The translations under genes were made by a program, and so were the position numbers. A DNA stretch of 64,000 bases from an uncultured Roseicyclus sp. (GTDB taxonomy: Bacteria; Pseudomonadota; Alphaproteobacteria; Rhodobacterales; Rhodobacteraceae): contig CANMRT010000003.1 in assembly GCA_947500415.1 (NCBI GenBank), forward strand, positions 614,008 through 678,007, given 5' to 3'. Position 1 is the first letter of the stretch; the number at the start of each line of letters is the position of its first letter. A model generated the notes under the pieces. The model did no database searches. It was not told the DNA's origin and saw only the letters and a list, made by a program, of their open reading frames with translations. Of this stretch, positions 23,792 through 32,241 are shown piece after piece.

Positions 23792-24679
23792 CTACCGGCG
23801 ATCCATTAACGTCTCGTTGGTCACATCAGACCATTGCGTCGAAAGGATCGTGGCCTCACGCCACTCCAAAAGGCGTGACAGATACCTGGCCCAAGTCTCA
23901 TCTTGCGCCGCGTAGGCATAGCGTTCGATCAACCGCGCAACGTCCACGTCCTCCAAAGCTGCAAGCAGCGCTTCCCGCCCCTCGGGTGGCATCGCCCGAT
24001 ACCATCTGTGAAGGTCAATTCCTGTAATCGAGCGTTTCAGGGTCGGGCCATGATCAATCCACCCCGCAAAATTGGTCCAAAACCTGAGCCTTTTGCGCGG
24101 CGGCAATGCGCGGATGGAGGCGAGCGTTTTCGACAACGCTCCTTCCACCAATCCGGAAAACGTGAGCGCGTCTCGAAGCATAGAAGAGTCGCGCGCGGAT
24201 GCCAGAAGAGCGCAATCGTTAAGGAGGGTAGCAAGGCGTTCGATATCCGCAGCTGGCCGATTTTCCAAAACGCCGCTGCGGATCAAGTTCATGGTCCAAT
24301 GTTCCGGCTCGATGAAATGGTTATTGCGCATGAACGCGCGTTGGTCATCGCGGGAAAGAGTGGTGCCCTGAGCGAGAAGCGCAATGGTGTGCACAAGAAC
24401 GATCCAGGCCTCTACCTGTTCTGCCAGACCGCCTGCCGCACCAACGGCGCCAGCACCACCGTAATATTGGGACATCAGGTCCCGGGACCAACCACTCGGC
24501 GGTGTCGCACACAATGCACGCAAGGCCGGCGGGTCAATGCAACGGTCGCAGCAACACACCAGCCGCAGTTCATCCAGAGTTTCAGACTGCAACGTCGACA
24601 CGAGGGCTTGCGCATCTGCCAAAAGCCGCTCTGACATCTCTGCCAATTCTTCTTTTTTGTATCCGGTTTTGACGGCCAT
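23792..24679 (-). CDS. Protein of unknown function with a Cys cluster
   Basis: 295 residues from ATG 24679; an ATG at 24715 is also possible but has no ribosome-binding site. Largely helical and cytoplasmic, with no signal peptide. A VCCCDRC cluster (about 43-49) could bind a metal. No family recognised. Transcribed against its neighbours, between the adenosyltransferase gene (convergent) and the hemolysin-III gene (divergent). Confidence 0.75.
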   Translation of the reverse strand: MAVKTGYKKEELAEMSERLLADAQALVSTLQSETLDELRLVCCCDRCIDPPALRALCATPPSGWSRDLMSQYYGGAGAVGAAGGLAEQVEAWIVLVHTIALLAQGTTLSRDDQRAFMRNNHFIEPEHWTMNLIRSGVLENRPAADIERLATLLNDCALLASARDSSMLRDALTFSGLVEGALSKTLASIRALPPRKRLRFWTNFAGWIDHGPTLKRSITGIDLHRWYRAMPPEGREALLAALEDVDVARLIERYAYAAQDETWARYLSRLLEWREATILSTQWSDVTNETLMDRR

Positions 24680-24771
24680 GCCCGTTCCGTAGCGCCGTGG
24701 CTGACGTGACGACACAATTTGTTTTCGTTTGTTTACGTGTTTGTTAACAAGTCATGCGCTATCTTAACAAA

Positions 24772-25422
24772 ATGTCTCACGTAAAACCCAATCGAGAGTA
24801 CAGCCGGGCCGAGTATATCTCGGACGCGGTCGTACACGGGATGGGCATCGGCGGCGCATTGATCGCCGGACCAGTCATTGTCGCGCTTGCAGCGATCTGG
24901 ATCGGCGACCCCCGACTTGTCACGGCCTTGGGTGTCTACGCATTCACGCTTCTGGCGATGTGGGTCTGTTCCGCGCTCTACAACCTCGTGCAGCGCGAAG
25001 ATCTTGTGCCAGGGTTACGAAGGTTGGACCAATCGGCCATCTCGCTCAAGATCGCGGGCACTTACACCCCCTTCATTGCCCTTGCCTCCGGCTCACTCGG
25101 GTTTCTCGCGGGCATTTGGGTAACGGCTATTGCGGGCGCGACGATCATTCTCGTCTCCCGTCGACGCTTTGTGATTCTGACAATTTTGCTTTACCTCGGC
25201 CTCGGGTGGGCAGGTGCCGTAATGGGCGGTCCGCTGGTCAGCACCTTGTCACCAGTGGGCTTCTGGCTGCTGGTTGCAGGCGGTCTGACCTATTCCGCAG
25301 GCGTGGTGTTCAACGTCTGGGGCAGCCTGCCATTTCACAACACGATTTGGCATGTCTTTGTGCTAGCGGGCACAGGACTTTGCTACGCCGCGATCGTCAC
25401 CGAAGTGGCCCTTCTGACCTGA
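24772..25422 (+). CDS. Hemolysin III / PAQR family membrane protein
   Basis: About 216 residues from ATG 24772 (an ATG six codons earlier is also possible). Seven predicted helices, with the family motifs YISDAVVHGMG, SALYNLV, DQSAISLKIAGTYTPF and the C-terminal FHNTIWHVFVLAGT. PAQR-type proteins carry a buried zinc site; the bacterial members are often called hemolysin III, though their native role is uncertain. Preceded by an AT-rich promoter-like region shared with the divergent Cys-cluster gene. Confidence 0.93.
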   Translation: MSHVKPNREYSRAEYISDAVVHGMGIGGALIAGPVIVALAAIWIGDPRLVTALGVYAFTLLAMWVCSALYNLVQREDLVPGLRRLDQSAISLKIAGTYTPFIALASGSLGFLAGIWVTAIAGATIILVSRRRFVILTILLYLGLGWAGAVMGGPLVSTLSPVGFWLLVAGGLTYSAGVVFNVWGSLPFHNTIWHVFVLAGTGLCYAAIVTEVALLT

Positions 25423-25553
25423 CAACCTTGTAACGCGGCGTCGGAAGGCCAAACCGCGTCGATTTTGGCCTGTTTTCCGCGCTCCATTGGCTCTATCTCT
25501 CACGCCAAGATAGTTGCTTGGGTCCGTCCCAGCTTGTGACAGAGGAGAACGCC

Positions 25554-26315
25554 ATGAAGGTCCTGGTGCCTGTAAAACGCGTGATCGACTATAACGTGAA
25601 GGTTCGCGTCAAAGCGGACGGGTCCGGGGTCGATCTTGCCAACGTGAAAATGTCGATGAACCCTTTTGACGAAATCGCCGTCGAAGAGGCTATTCGCCTG
25701 AAAGAAGCTGGAAAAGCGGAAGAAGTGATCGCCGTTTCCATCGGTGTTAAGCAAAGCCAGGAAACCCTGCGCACCGCTTTGGCCATGGGCGCGGACCGCG
25801 CTATCCTGGTTGTCGCCGCCGATGACGTCCACACGGATATCGAGCCACTTGCGGTTGCCAAGATCCTCAAGGCTGTGATCGATGAAGAGCAGCCAGGCCT
25901 TGTGCTGGCTGGCAAGCAAGCGATCGACAACGACATGAACGCAACGGGTCAGATGCTGTCGGCGCTTCTGGGCTGGTCGCAGGGCACCTTCGCCTCCGAG
26001 GTCGACATCGACGGCGACACCGCCAAGGTAACGCGCGAAGTCGATGGCGGTCTGCAGACCATCGAAGTGAAGATGCCCGCCATCATCACCGTCGATCTGC
26101 GCCTGAACGAGCCGCGTTACGCATCGCTGCCCAACATCATGAAGGCCAAGAAAAAGCCTTTGGATGAAAAGACTGCCGCCGACTACGGTGTCGATGTCAC
26201 GCCGCGCCTGGCCGTGGTTTCCACGACAGAGCCTGAGGCGCGCGCTGCTGGCGTGAAGGTCGGTTCGGTCGACGAACTTCTCACGAAACTCAAAGACGAA
26301 GCGGGGGTCATCTGA
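25554..26315 (+). CDS. etfB: Electron transfer flavoprotein subunit beta
   Basis: 253 residues from ATG 25554 with GAGGAG upstream. [20 protein letters not shown] is the classic N-terminus, and the signature [23 protein letters not shown] is split by its conserved Pro. Binds AMP and, with EtfA, carries electrons from acyl-CoA dehydrogenases to ETF-ubiquinone oxidoreductase. Its stop overlaps the etfA start (TGATG). A likely electron acceptor for Mcd at 38.3 kb. Confidence 0.98.
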   Translation: MKVLVPVKRVIDYNVKVRVKADGSGVDLANVKMSMNPFDEIAVEEAIRLKEAGKAEEVIAVSIGVKQSQETLRTALAMGADRAILVVAADDVHTDIEPLAVAKILKAVIDEEQPGLVLAGKQAIDNDMNATGQMLSALLGWSQGTFASEVDIDGDTAKVTREVDGGLQTIEVKMPAIITVDLRLNEPRYASLPNIMKAKKKPLDEKTAADYGVDVTPRLAVVSTTEPEARAAGVKVGSVDELLTKLKDEAGVI

Positions 26316-27241
26316 TGGCTGTTCTTCTCCTTGCCGAAGTGAACGCGGGCGAACTGGCGATGGACGCCACTGCCAAAGCTGTGACGGCTGCCAAACAGTT
26401 GGGTGATGTAACGGTGCTCTGCGCCGGTGCATCCGCAAAGGCCGCCGCTGATGAAGCCGCCACGATTGCGGGCGTGTCCAAAGTGCTCTGCGCTGAAGAC
26501 GACTCGCTTGGTCACCGCCTGGCTGAGCCGACTGCTGCTCTGATCGCGGGCATGGCTGGTGACTACAGCCATATCGTTGCACCTGCGACAACCGACGCCA
26601 AGAATGTGATGCCGCGCGTTGCGGCGTTGCTGGACGTCATGGTCATCTCGGATGCATCCGGTGTTGTCGACGCTGACACGTTTGAGCGTCCGATCTATGC
26701 GGGTAATGCGATCCAGACAGTCAAATCTTCGGATGCGACCAAAGTTGTGACCTTCCGGACCTCCACTTTCGATGCAGCGGGCACAGGTGGCTCAGCCACC
26801 GTCGAGATGATCGATGCTGCCGCCAATCCTGGCCTGTCGAGCTGGATCGAAGACAAGGTCGCCGCCTCGGATCGTCCAGAGCTGACGTCTGCCGGTATCG
26901 TTGTATCCGGTGGCCGAGGCGTAGGCTCGGAAGAGCAGTTCGCGCTGATCGAAGGCCTCGCCGACAAGCTGGGTGCCGCCGTTGGTGCTTCGCGCGCGGC
27001 GGTCGACTCGGGCTACGCACCGAACGACTGGCAGGTTGGTCAGACCGGTAAGGTCGTGGCACCTGAGCTCTACGTGGCGGTGGGCATCTCCGGCGCCATT
27101 CAGCACCTCGCCGGTATGAAGGACAGCAAGGTCATCGTGGCAATCAACAAAGACGAGGAAGCACCAATCTTCCAAGTTGCTGATTACGGCTTGGTCGCCG
27201 ACCTGTTCGACGCTGTTCCGGAACTGACCAGCAAGCTCTGA
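26315..27241 (+). CDS. etfA: Electron transfer flavoprotein subunit alpha
   Basis: 308 residues. The C-terminal FAD-binding domain has SGGRGVG, GQTGKVVAPELYVAVGIS (split) and GAIQHLAGM, as in all EtfA proteins. Translationally coupled to etfB by a TGATG overlap. Followed by a strong terminator, so etfBA is a two-gene unit. Confidence 0.98.
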   Translation: MAVLLLAEVNAGELAMDATAKAVTAAKQLGDVTVLCAGASAKAAADEAATIAGVSKVLCAEDDSLGHRLAEPTAALIAGMAGDYSHIVAPATTDAKNVMPRVAALLDVMVISDASGVVDADTFERPIYAGNAIQTVKSSDATKVVTFRTSTFDAAGTGGSATVEMIDAAANPGLSSWIEDKVAASDRPELTSAGIVVSGGRGVGSEEQFALIEGLADKLGAAVGASRAAVDSGYAPNDWQVGQTGKVVAPELYVAVGISGAIQHLAGMKDSKVIVAINKDEEAPIFQVADYGLVADLFDAVPELTSKL

Positions 27242-27266
27242 TCCTCAGAGAGACATCTTCTCGAAT

Positions 27267-27299
27267 AGCCCCGCCCGATCTGATCGGCGCGGGGCTTTT
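27267..27299 (+). terminator. Intrinsic terminator after etfA
   Basis: An AGCCCCGC/GCGGGGCT outer stem encloses a perfect CCGATC/GATCGG inner stem with one bulged C, followed by TTTT. Confidence 0.93.
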
Positions 27300-27309
27300 C
27301 ATTGGCAGG

Positions 27310-28122
27310 TCAAAGTTTGGCCATCAAAGCGCTTGCTGCAAGATCGTGTAGCGATGGGCCAGGCAGAAGTCGCGCAGCCGCCTCTTCTTTCGGTCCAAAG
27401 AACTTACCTTGCAAATCATCCCCCCCTTCCGCTGCATCCGGCGTCACGACGGTCAGGCTGGCGGCATGCTTTTCGACATGCTCCAGCATCTGCGGTGTGA
27501 CAAATAGCGGATCCAGCGCCATGTCGGGCTGCGCGGCGCTGCCGGGCGTGCGGTTGGATAGCCACAACAAATGCACAGGCGCCGCGATCTGATCGAGAAA
27601 ACGGATCATGCGTGCGACCCATGCCGCCTCTAACTCAGTTCGGACAATTTCGAACCGATCAGCGGACAGATCATGCAAGTGCTTCAGCATATGCCGCGTA
27701 AAGTTGAACTCCGTGAAATCAACTTGAGGATAAATCGTGCGCAACATCGCACTCGCCTTGAGAAAACGATCGTTGCGGCGCGGATGAACCGTGTAAAAAC
27801 GGTTCGACATATTGTGTGCCGAAATGATCTGAAAAATCACGGCCTCCGCATCATCCAACGCCCCAAGAATGGCCGGGTCGGTCATCAAAACATCGAGGCC
27901 CGCGTTCATGACGCCAAGGTTCAGCACGGGACCTTCCTGCGCGTCATCAAGCTGCGATGGGAACGGCGCATTGATAAAGCGACCGAACGTTTCCGATCCA
28001 CCAATACAAACGACCGCCGGCTGACGGTCAGTTGCAAGAGGTCCGCGAAACCGCAAGGCAGAGCCCGGTAAGGCCACAGAATTATAGTCGAGGGGCATGC
28101 GCCCTCGTTGTTCAATACTCAT
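27310..28122 (-). CDS. DUF6473-like protein
   Basis: 270 residues from ATG 28122 (GGAGCGAGAG upstream). Matches a Rhodobacteraceae family I remember as DUF6473: GGSETFGRFINAPFPSQL, LNLGVMNAGLDV, SAHNMSNRFYTVHPRRNDRFLKAS (split) and a FTRHML segment. The early GGSETFG resembles an SGNH-hydrolase-like nucleophile turn, but I cannot confirm catalysis. Faces etfA convergently and hbd divergently. Confidence 0.85.
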   Translation of the reverse strand: MSIEQRGRMPLDYNSVALPGSALRFRGPLATDRQPAVVCIGGSETFGRFINAPFPSQLDDAQEGPVLNLGVMNAGLDVLMTDPAILGALDDAEAVIFQIISAHNMSNRFYTVHPRRNDRFLKASAMLRTIYPQVDFTEFNFTRHMLKHLHDLSADRFEIVRTELEAAWVARMIRFLDQIAAPVHLLWLSNRTPGSAAQPDMALDPLFVTPQMLEHVEKHAASLTVVTPDAAEGGDDLQGKFFGPKEEAAARLLPGPSLHDLAASALMAKL

Positions 28123-28331
28123 TTCTCTCGCTCCAGGTCGTAGGAGACTCACCCACTGATCGTTTTGAACGAGAAATCTTGATGGATTACTAAAGCGTTG
28201 TTTTAGCTATTTTTTTCTGAAAATTGACGTACAAACCCCGTGCGGAAAGGGCGCGGGCGTGACGGCTTGTCCTTCCCCCGTCGCAGCGCATACTCTGCGC
28301 CGGAACGCACGGGAACTTGAAGGGGCCGGTC

Positions 28332-29207
28332 ATGGGTATCCAAAGCATCGGAATCGTTGGCGCAGGCCAGATGGGCAACGGTATTGCCCATGTCTGTGCG
28401 CTGGCGGGTTACGACGTGGTGATGTCTGACGTAAGCCAAGACGCGTTGACCGCAGCGCGGGACCTGATCGACCGAAACCTCGAACGCCAAGTCAGTCGTG
28501 AAAAGATCAGCGCCGATGACAAGGCCGCCGCGATGGGCCGCATCCGCACAACCCTCAACTTGCCCGACGTAGGCCCGACGGATTTGATCATTGAGGCCGC
28601 GACAGAACGCGAGACGGTGAAGCAGGCGATATTCGAAGACCTGCTACCACATCTGAAGCCTGAAACGATCCTGACATCCAACACCTCCTCAATCTCGATC
28701 ACACGCCTGGCAAGCCGCACGGACCGGCCTGAAAAGTTCATGGGTTTCCACTTCATGAACCCCGTGCCTGTAATGCAGTTGGTGGAGCTGATCCGTGGCA
28801 TCGCCACCGACGAGCCGACGTTCAAAGCCTGCAAATCCGTGGTCGACGCGCTCGGCAAAACGGCCGCCACAGCGGAAGATTTCCCCGCCTTCATCGTCAA
28901 CCGCATCCTGATGCCGATGATCAACGAGGCGGTCTATACCCTCTACGAAGGCGTCGGAAACGTCACCTCAATCGACATGGCGATGAAGCTTGGTACAAAC
29001 CACCCGATGGGGCCGCTTGAGCTGGCGGACTTCATTGGGCTCGACACCTGCCTGGCAATCATGAACGTCCTGCATGACGGTTTGGCCGACACGAAGTACC
29101 GCCCCTGCCCGCTGCTGACGAAGTATGTTGAGGCCGGGTGGCTAGGCCGCAAAACCGAGCGCGGCTTTTACGACTACCGCGGCGAGACGCCCGTGCCGAC
29201 TCGCTAA
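28332..29207 (+). CDS. hbd: 3-hydroxybutyryl-CoA dehydrogenase
   Basis: 291 residues from ATG 28332 (GAAGGGG upstream). N-terminal NAD site GIVGAGQMGNGIAHV; catalytic region FMGFHFMNPVPVMQLVE with the active His; C-terminal dimer domain with GTNHPMGPLELADFIGLD. Oxidises 3-hydroxyacyl-CoA or reduces acetoacetyl-CoA; in this lineage the usual role is C4 acyl-CoA metabolism linked to polyhydroxybutyrate and the ethylmalonyl-CoA pathway. Close to etfBA. Confidence 0.95.
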   Translation: MGIQSIGIVGAGQMGNGIAHVCALAGYDVVMSDVSQDALTAARDLIDRNLERQVSREKISADDKAAAMGRIRTTLNLPDVGPTDLIIEAATERETVKQAIFEDLLPHLKPETILTSNTSSISITRLASRTDRPEKFMGFHFMNPVPVMQLVELIRGIATDEPTFKACKSVVDALGKTAATAEDFPAFIVNRILMPMINEAVYTLYEGVGNVTSIDMAMKLGTNHPMGPLELADFIGLDTCLAIMNVLHDGLADTKYRPCPLLTKYVEAGWLGRKTERGFYDYRGETPVPTR

Positions 29208-29211
29208 TCGC

Positions 29212-30108
29212 TTACTGATCGGGGTTTTCACCCAAGGCCAGCGTCCGCTCGCGTAGCCACGCCATGAACTCGCGTGGCTTACCGATGCGATCCTGCCATT
29301 CGTCTGGCGTGATCGGATTGCCAATGATCGGCGCCTGCGGCTTGTCGAAGCTTTTCACAACTTCGTGGATCAACAGACCCTGCCGGATCACCGGGCTGAT
29401 ACGGTTGGCAATCTGATAGGCGCGGCTGTTCTGGCCGGTGAAGAAGCACGGAACGATTGTGGCGCCAGAATTGCGGATCATCTTGGCGGTGAAGACGTTC
29501 CACTCACCCTCAATTGGCTGGCCCCACATCCGATCTGATGCTGCGACGGCCCCTGATGGGAACAGCGCAATCAGCCCGCCCTCCTTCAGATGCGTCATCG
29601 CCTGCGCCCGCATATCCAGCATCTTTTGTTGTGCGTCGGGTTCATGCGGAAACGGGACCGAGATCATGTAGCCCGACGCGGCCTCGTCGATGCCGGTCAA
29701 AAGCGCTCGGGTCAGAATGCGATAGTCATCGCGCTGTCGCCCGATCAGGTCGGCGAGGATCATGCCATCGACCAACCCATGCGGGTGGTTCGCCACAAAC
29801 ACAACGGGCCCCTCGGACGGGATACGCGCCAGCTGGGTCGCGGGGGTCTGTAGCTCGATCCCCATGACCTTCATCGTCGCGGGCCAAAACGCCTGGCCCT
29901 TGAACTCGCCCAGACTCTCAAATTTTCGAACCCGGTTGATGATGGTCAGCTTGCCCGTCATCCACTCGATCGCCTTGATCGTGTAGCGCACCAGCGGGTT
30001 TGGAAACGAATTGGCGTAGGTCAGGGAACGGCGGTCATAGGTTCCGCCCGGCCCGGGTGTCCGGGTCGGCGCAGGTGCCGAAATGTTTCGGGAACCCAAA
30101 TCCGTCAC
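29212..30108 (-). CDS. Lysophospholipid acyltransferase family protein
   Basis: 298 residues with a GTG start (AGGAG upstream). PlsC-like motif I is NHPHGLVDG (His to Asp spacing longer than the usual HX4D); motif III-like FPSGAVAASD and an IVPCFF strand follow. An N-terminal hydrophobic stretch near 45-60 may peripherally anchor it. Probably acylates a lysophospholipid or a similar polar lipid; substrate not deducible. Ends 4 nt from the hbd stop, convergently. Confidence 0.88.
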   Translation of the reverse strand: MTDLGSRNISAPAPTRTPGPGGTYDRRSLTYANSFPNPLVRYTIKAIEWMTGKLTIINRVRKFESLGEFKGQAFWPATMKVMGIELQTPATQLARIPSEGPVVFVANHPHGLVDGMILADLIGRQRDDYRILTRALLTGIDEAASGYMISVPFPHEPDAQQKMLDMRAQAMTHLKEGGLIALFPSGAVAASDRMWGQPIEGEWNVFTAKMIRNSGATIVPCFFTGQNSRAYQIANRISPVIRQGLLIHEVVKSFDKPQAPIIGNPITPDEWQDRIGKPREFMAWLRERTLALGENPDQ

Positions 30109-30146
30109 GTGCTCCTGTCCCTCCCCATCATGCCCAACTGGGCTAT

Positions 30147-30431
30147 TCAGGTGTCTTCGCCGAACCGGTCGGCTACCAGAGCTTCCAGCGCATCGGCAAG
30201 GCGTTCGGCCTCGGCCCCGCTGGTTTCGACCTCAATAGAGGTTCCCATGGAGGCTGCCAACATTAAAAGGCCCATGATGCTGTCCCCGGCGGCGCTTAGC
30301 CCATCCTTTCGGACGTCTGCCGTGGCGTCATGATCTTCGACCACTTCCACAAATCGGGCGGACGCGCGGGCATGCAGACCCTTCGTGTTCACGATGTTCA
30401 GGGTGCGAATAATGCGGTCAGTATCACTCAT
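30147..30431 (-). CDS. ptsH: Phosphocarrier protein HPr
   Basis: 94 residues. Phosphorylated His20 in KGLHARASARF; the regulatory serine Ser51 in GDSIMGLLML matches the Ser46 site phosphorylated by HPr kinase. With EIIA, RapZ and HprK just upstream and no sugar permease nearby, this is a regulatory PTS rather than a transport one. It lies 15 nt after the EIIA gene. Confidence 0.97.
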   Translation of the reverse strand: MSDTDRIIRTLNIVNTKGLHARASARFVEVVEDHDATADVRKDGLSAAGDSIMGLLMLAASMGTSIEVETSGAEAERLADALEALVADRFGEDT

Positions 30432-30446
30432 TCAAATTCTTCTAAC

Positions 30447-30839
30447 TTATTCCGGTGCGCCGTCGAAGCTGTTGATATAGCGGCGACCTGCCTCGGCGGC
30501 GCGGCTCACGGCCTCTTCAACATCCAACTGCCGCGATTTGGCAAGTTTCACCAACATGGGTAGGTTCATACCCGTCAGGATCTTGCGGTTGGCCGGGCGG
30601 CAGGCCCGCAAAGACAGGTTCGAAGGGCTGCCACCGTACATGTCCGTCACCACCACCACGCCGTCGCCTTGATCCACAGCATCGGCTGCGTCGCAAATCT
30701 CTCGCGTGCGTGCCGTGCGGTCATCCTCGGGGCCGATCGAGATGGCAACCATGCCGTGCTGCGCGCCCACGACGTGTTCGGTGGCGCGTTTAAGCTCTTT
30801 CGCAAGGCCGCCATGGGCGACGATGACGATGCCGATCAC
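30447..30839 (-). CDS. PTS EIIA component, mannose family
   Basis: 130 residues. MIGIVIVAHGGLA places the phospho-accepting His at residue 9; TDMYGGSPSN is the family signature. A stand-alone EIIA-Man protein with no EIIB or EIIC partner, as known from alphaproteobacteria where it serves signalling. GTG start overlaps the rapZ stop (GTGA). Confidence 0.96.
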   Translation of the reverse strand: MIGIVIVAHGGLAKELKRATEHVVGAQHGMVAISIGPEDDRTARTREICDAADAVDQGDGVVVVTDMYGGSPSNLSLRACRPANRKILTGMNLPMLVKLAKSRQLDVEEAVSRAAEAGRRYINSFDGAPE

Positions 30840-31756
30840 GGTTTGGTTGCCTCTCCCGGTTTGCGCGGGGTCTGCTGCCGGGCGGTGCGGTCCCGATCAT
30901 TGTCCACGTCTCGATGTCGTATAGACACCTGCCAGCCCTGTTCCGCAAGGTTTTGCCCCGTAATCTCGGCCATCGCGACCGAGCGGTGCTTGCCACCGGT
31001 GCAGCCAAACGCAACGGTCAGGTGGCTTTTCCCTTCCTCGCGGAAGGCAGGCAGCAACAGGCCAAGCATATCTGCAATCTGATCCCGGAACGCAGCGAAC
31101 CGAGCATCTTCAGCGATGTAGTCCTGAACGGGCGCAGCGCGGCCATCTTCTGGGCGCAGGGTTTCATCCCAATGGGGATTCCTCAAAAACCGGCAGTCGA
31201 ACACCATGTCCGCCGCTTGCGGCACCCCGCGCCTGTAGGAAAAAGATGTCAGCTGGATTGCCATGCGCGCGCCGCTACCGGGTGCATAAACATGCTCAAT
31301 CCGCGCCCTCGTGTCGTGAACGCTAAGGGTTGTCGTGTCGATCAGAACATCGGCACGGTCCCGCAAGGGCGCCAACATCTCGCGTTCCAGGGCGATGCCA
31401 TCGGCGGGGTCAGCGTCTGGCGCCAAGGGATGGCGACGGCGGGTTTCCGAATAACGGCGCAGAAGCGTGCCGGGTTCACAATCGAGATAGATCAGGTCGA
31501 TTTCGTAGGCGGGGTCAGCCCGCAAACCATCGTAGGCAGCCAATAGTTCAGCTGCACCAAAGTCACGGGTCCTCGCGTCGATGCCTAGGGCCAGCGGGCG
31601 ATCCGGCGGTGCCCCTTTCAATAGACGTGGCAGTAGGCGCAGGGGCATGTTGTCGATGGCCTCGAACCCAAGATCCTCAAGCGCATTGATCGCGGTGCTG
31701 CGTCCGGCACCCGAAGGACCGGTGACAATAACGATATGAGCGGGCGAGGCGGTCAT
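30836..31756 (-). CDS. rapZ: RNase adapter protein RapZ
   Basis: 306 residues. Walker A is TGPSGAGRS, with Arg in place of the usual Lys; the EAIDNMPLRLLPRL stretch and the C-terminal FGCTGGKHRSVAMAE motif identify the family. In E. coli RapZ guides RNase E to the GlmZ small RNA and senses glucosamine-6-phosphate; its role in this group is less clear. Part of the hprK-rapZ-EIIA-ptsH run. Confidence 0.96.
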   Translation of the reverse strand: MTASPAHIVIVTGPSGAGRSTAINALEDLGFEAIDNMPLRLLPRLLKGAPPDRPLALGIDARTRDFGAAELLAAYDGLRADPAYEIDLIYLDCEPGTLLRRYSETRRRHPLAPDADPADGIALEREMLAPLRDRADVLIDTTTLSVHDTRARIEHVYAPGSGARMAIQLTSFSYRRGVPQAADMVFDCRFLRNPHWDETLRPEDGRAAPVQDYIAEDARFAAFRDQIADMLGLLLPAFREEGKSHLTVAFGCTGGKHRSVAMAEITGQNLAEQGWQVSIRHRDVDNDRDRTARQQTPRKPGEATKP

Positions 31757-31776
31757 CCCAGGAGCCTTTAGGTCGT

Positions 31777-32238
31777 TCAGGTAGAGCGACCGTAGCGCAT
31801 TAATTGCAGGACCGCGGGCGGAAGCGTGGGGCCGGAACGCGCCCGGATCAACGTGACTTTTTGGTCAGTTCCGGCGACGAACCGTCGCGGCGGCAAGCGG
31901 TCTGCCTCAGCTTGAGAGAGGTCGATGACCAACGCTAATGGGGCAGCAGGGCACAGAGAGCCTGCATTCAATAGCCCGATCCCACGCGCCTCGATGAACG
32001 GCGGAGCCGCCTCGGGCGGGCTCAGCGTGCCCCCTCTTAGCCAGACTCCATCGTCAGAAATCAACTCGGCACCCAGCGCCATTAGAGCAAGCGCGGTGCT
32101 GGATTTTCCTGCACCAGAAGGGCCCAAAAGCAAAACGCCGCGCCCCTCAAGGGACACGGCGGTTGCGTTGAAATAGAGGTCTGCGCCATCCTGTGCTGCG
32201 ACCCATTGATCGAGCGTTTCGGGGACCGCGTCGTCCAC
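31777..32238 (-). CDS. hprK: HPr kinase/phosphorylase, short alphaproteobacterial form
   Basis: 153 residues, only the C-terminal kinase domain, as is normal in alphaproteobacteria (firmicute enzymes are about 310). P-loop GPSGAGKSS (39-47), ELISDD and FIEARGIG. GTG start. Phosphorylates HPr at its regulatory serine. Lies 3 nt downstream of chvG, so the kinase is tied to the ChvGI operon. Confidence 0.95.
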   Translation of the reverse strand: MDDAVPETLDQWVAAQDGADLYFNATAVSLEGRGVLLLGPSGAGKSSTALALMALGAELISDDGVWLRGGTLSPPEAAPPFIEARGIGLLNAGSLCPAAPLALVIDLSQAEADRLPPRRFVAGTDQKVTLIRARSGPTLPPAVLQLMRYGRST

Positions 32239-32241
32239 GTC

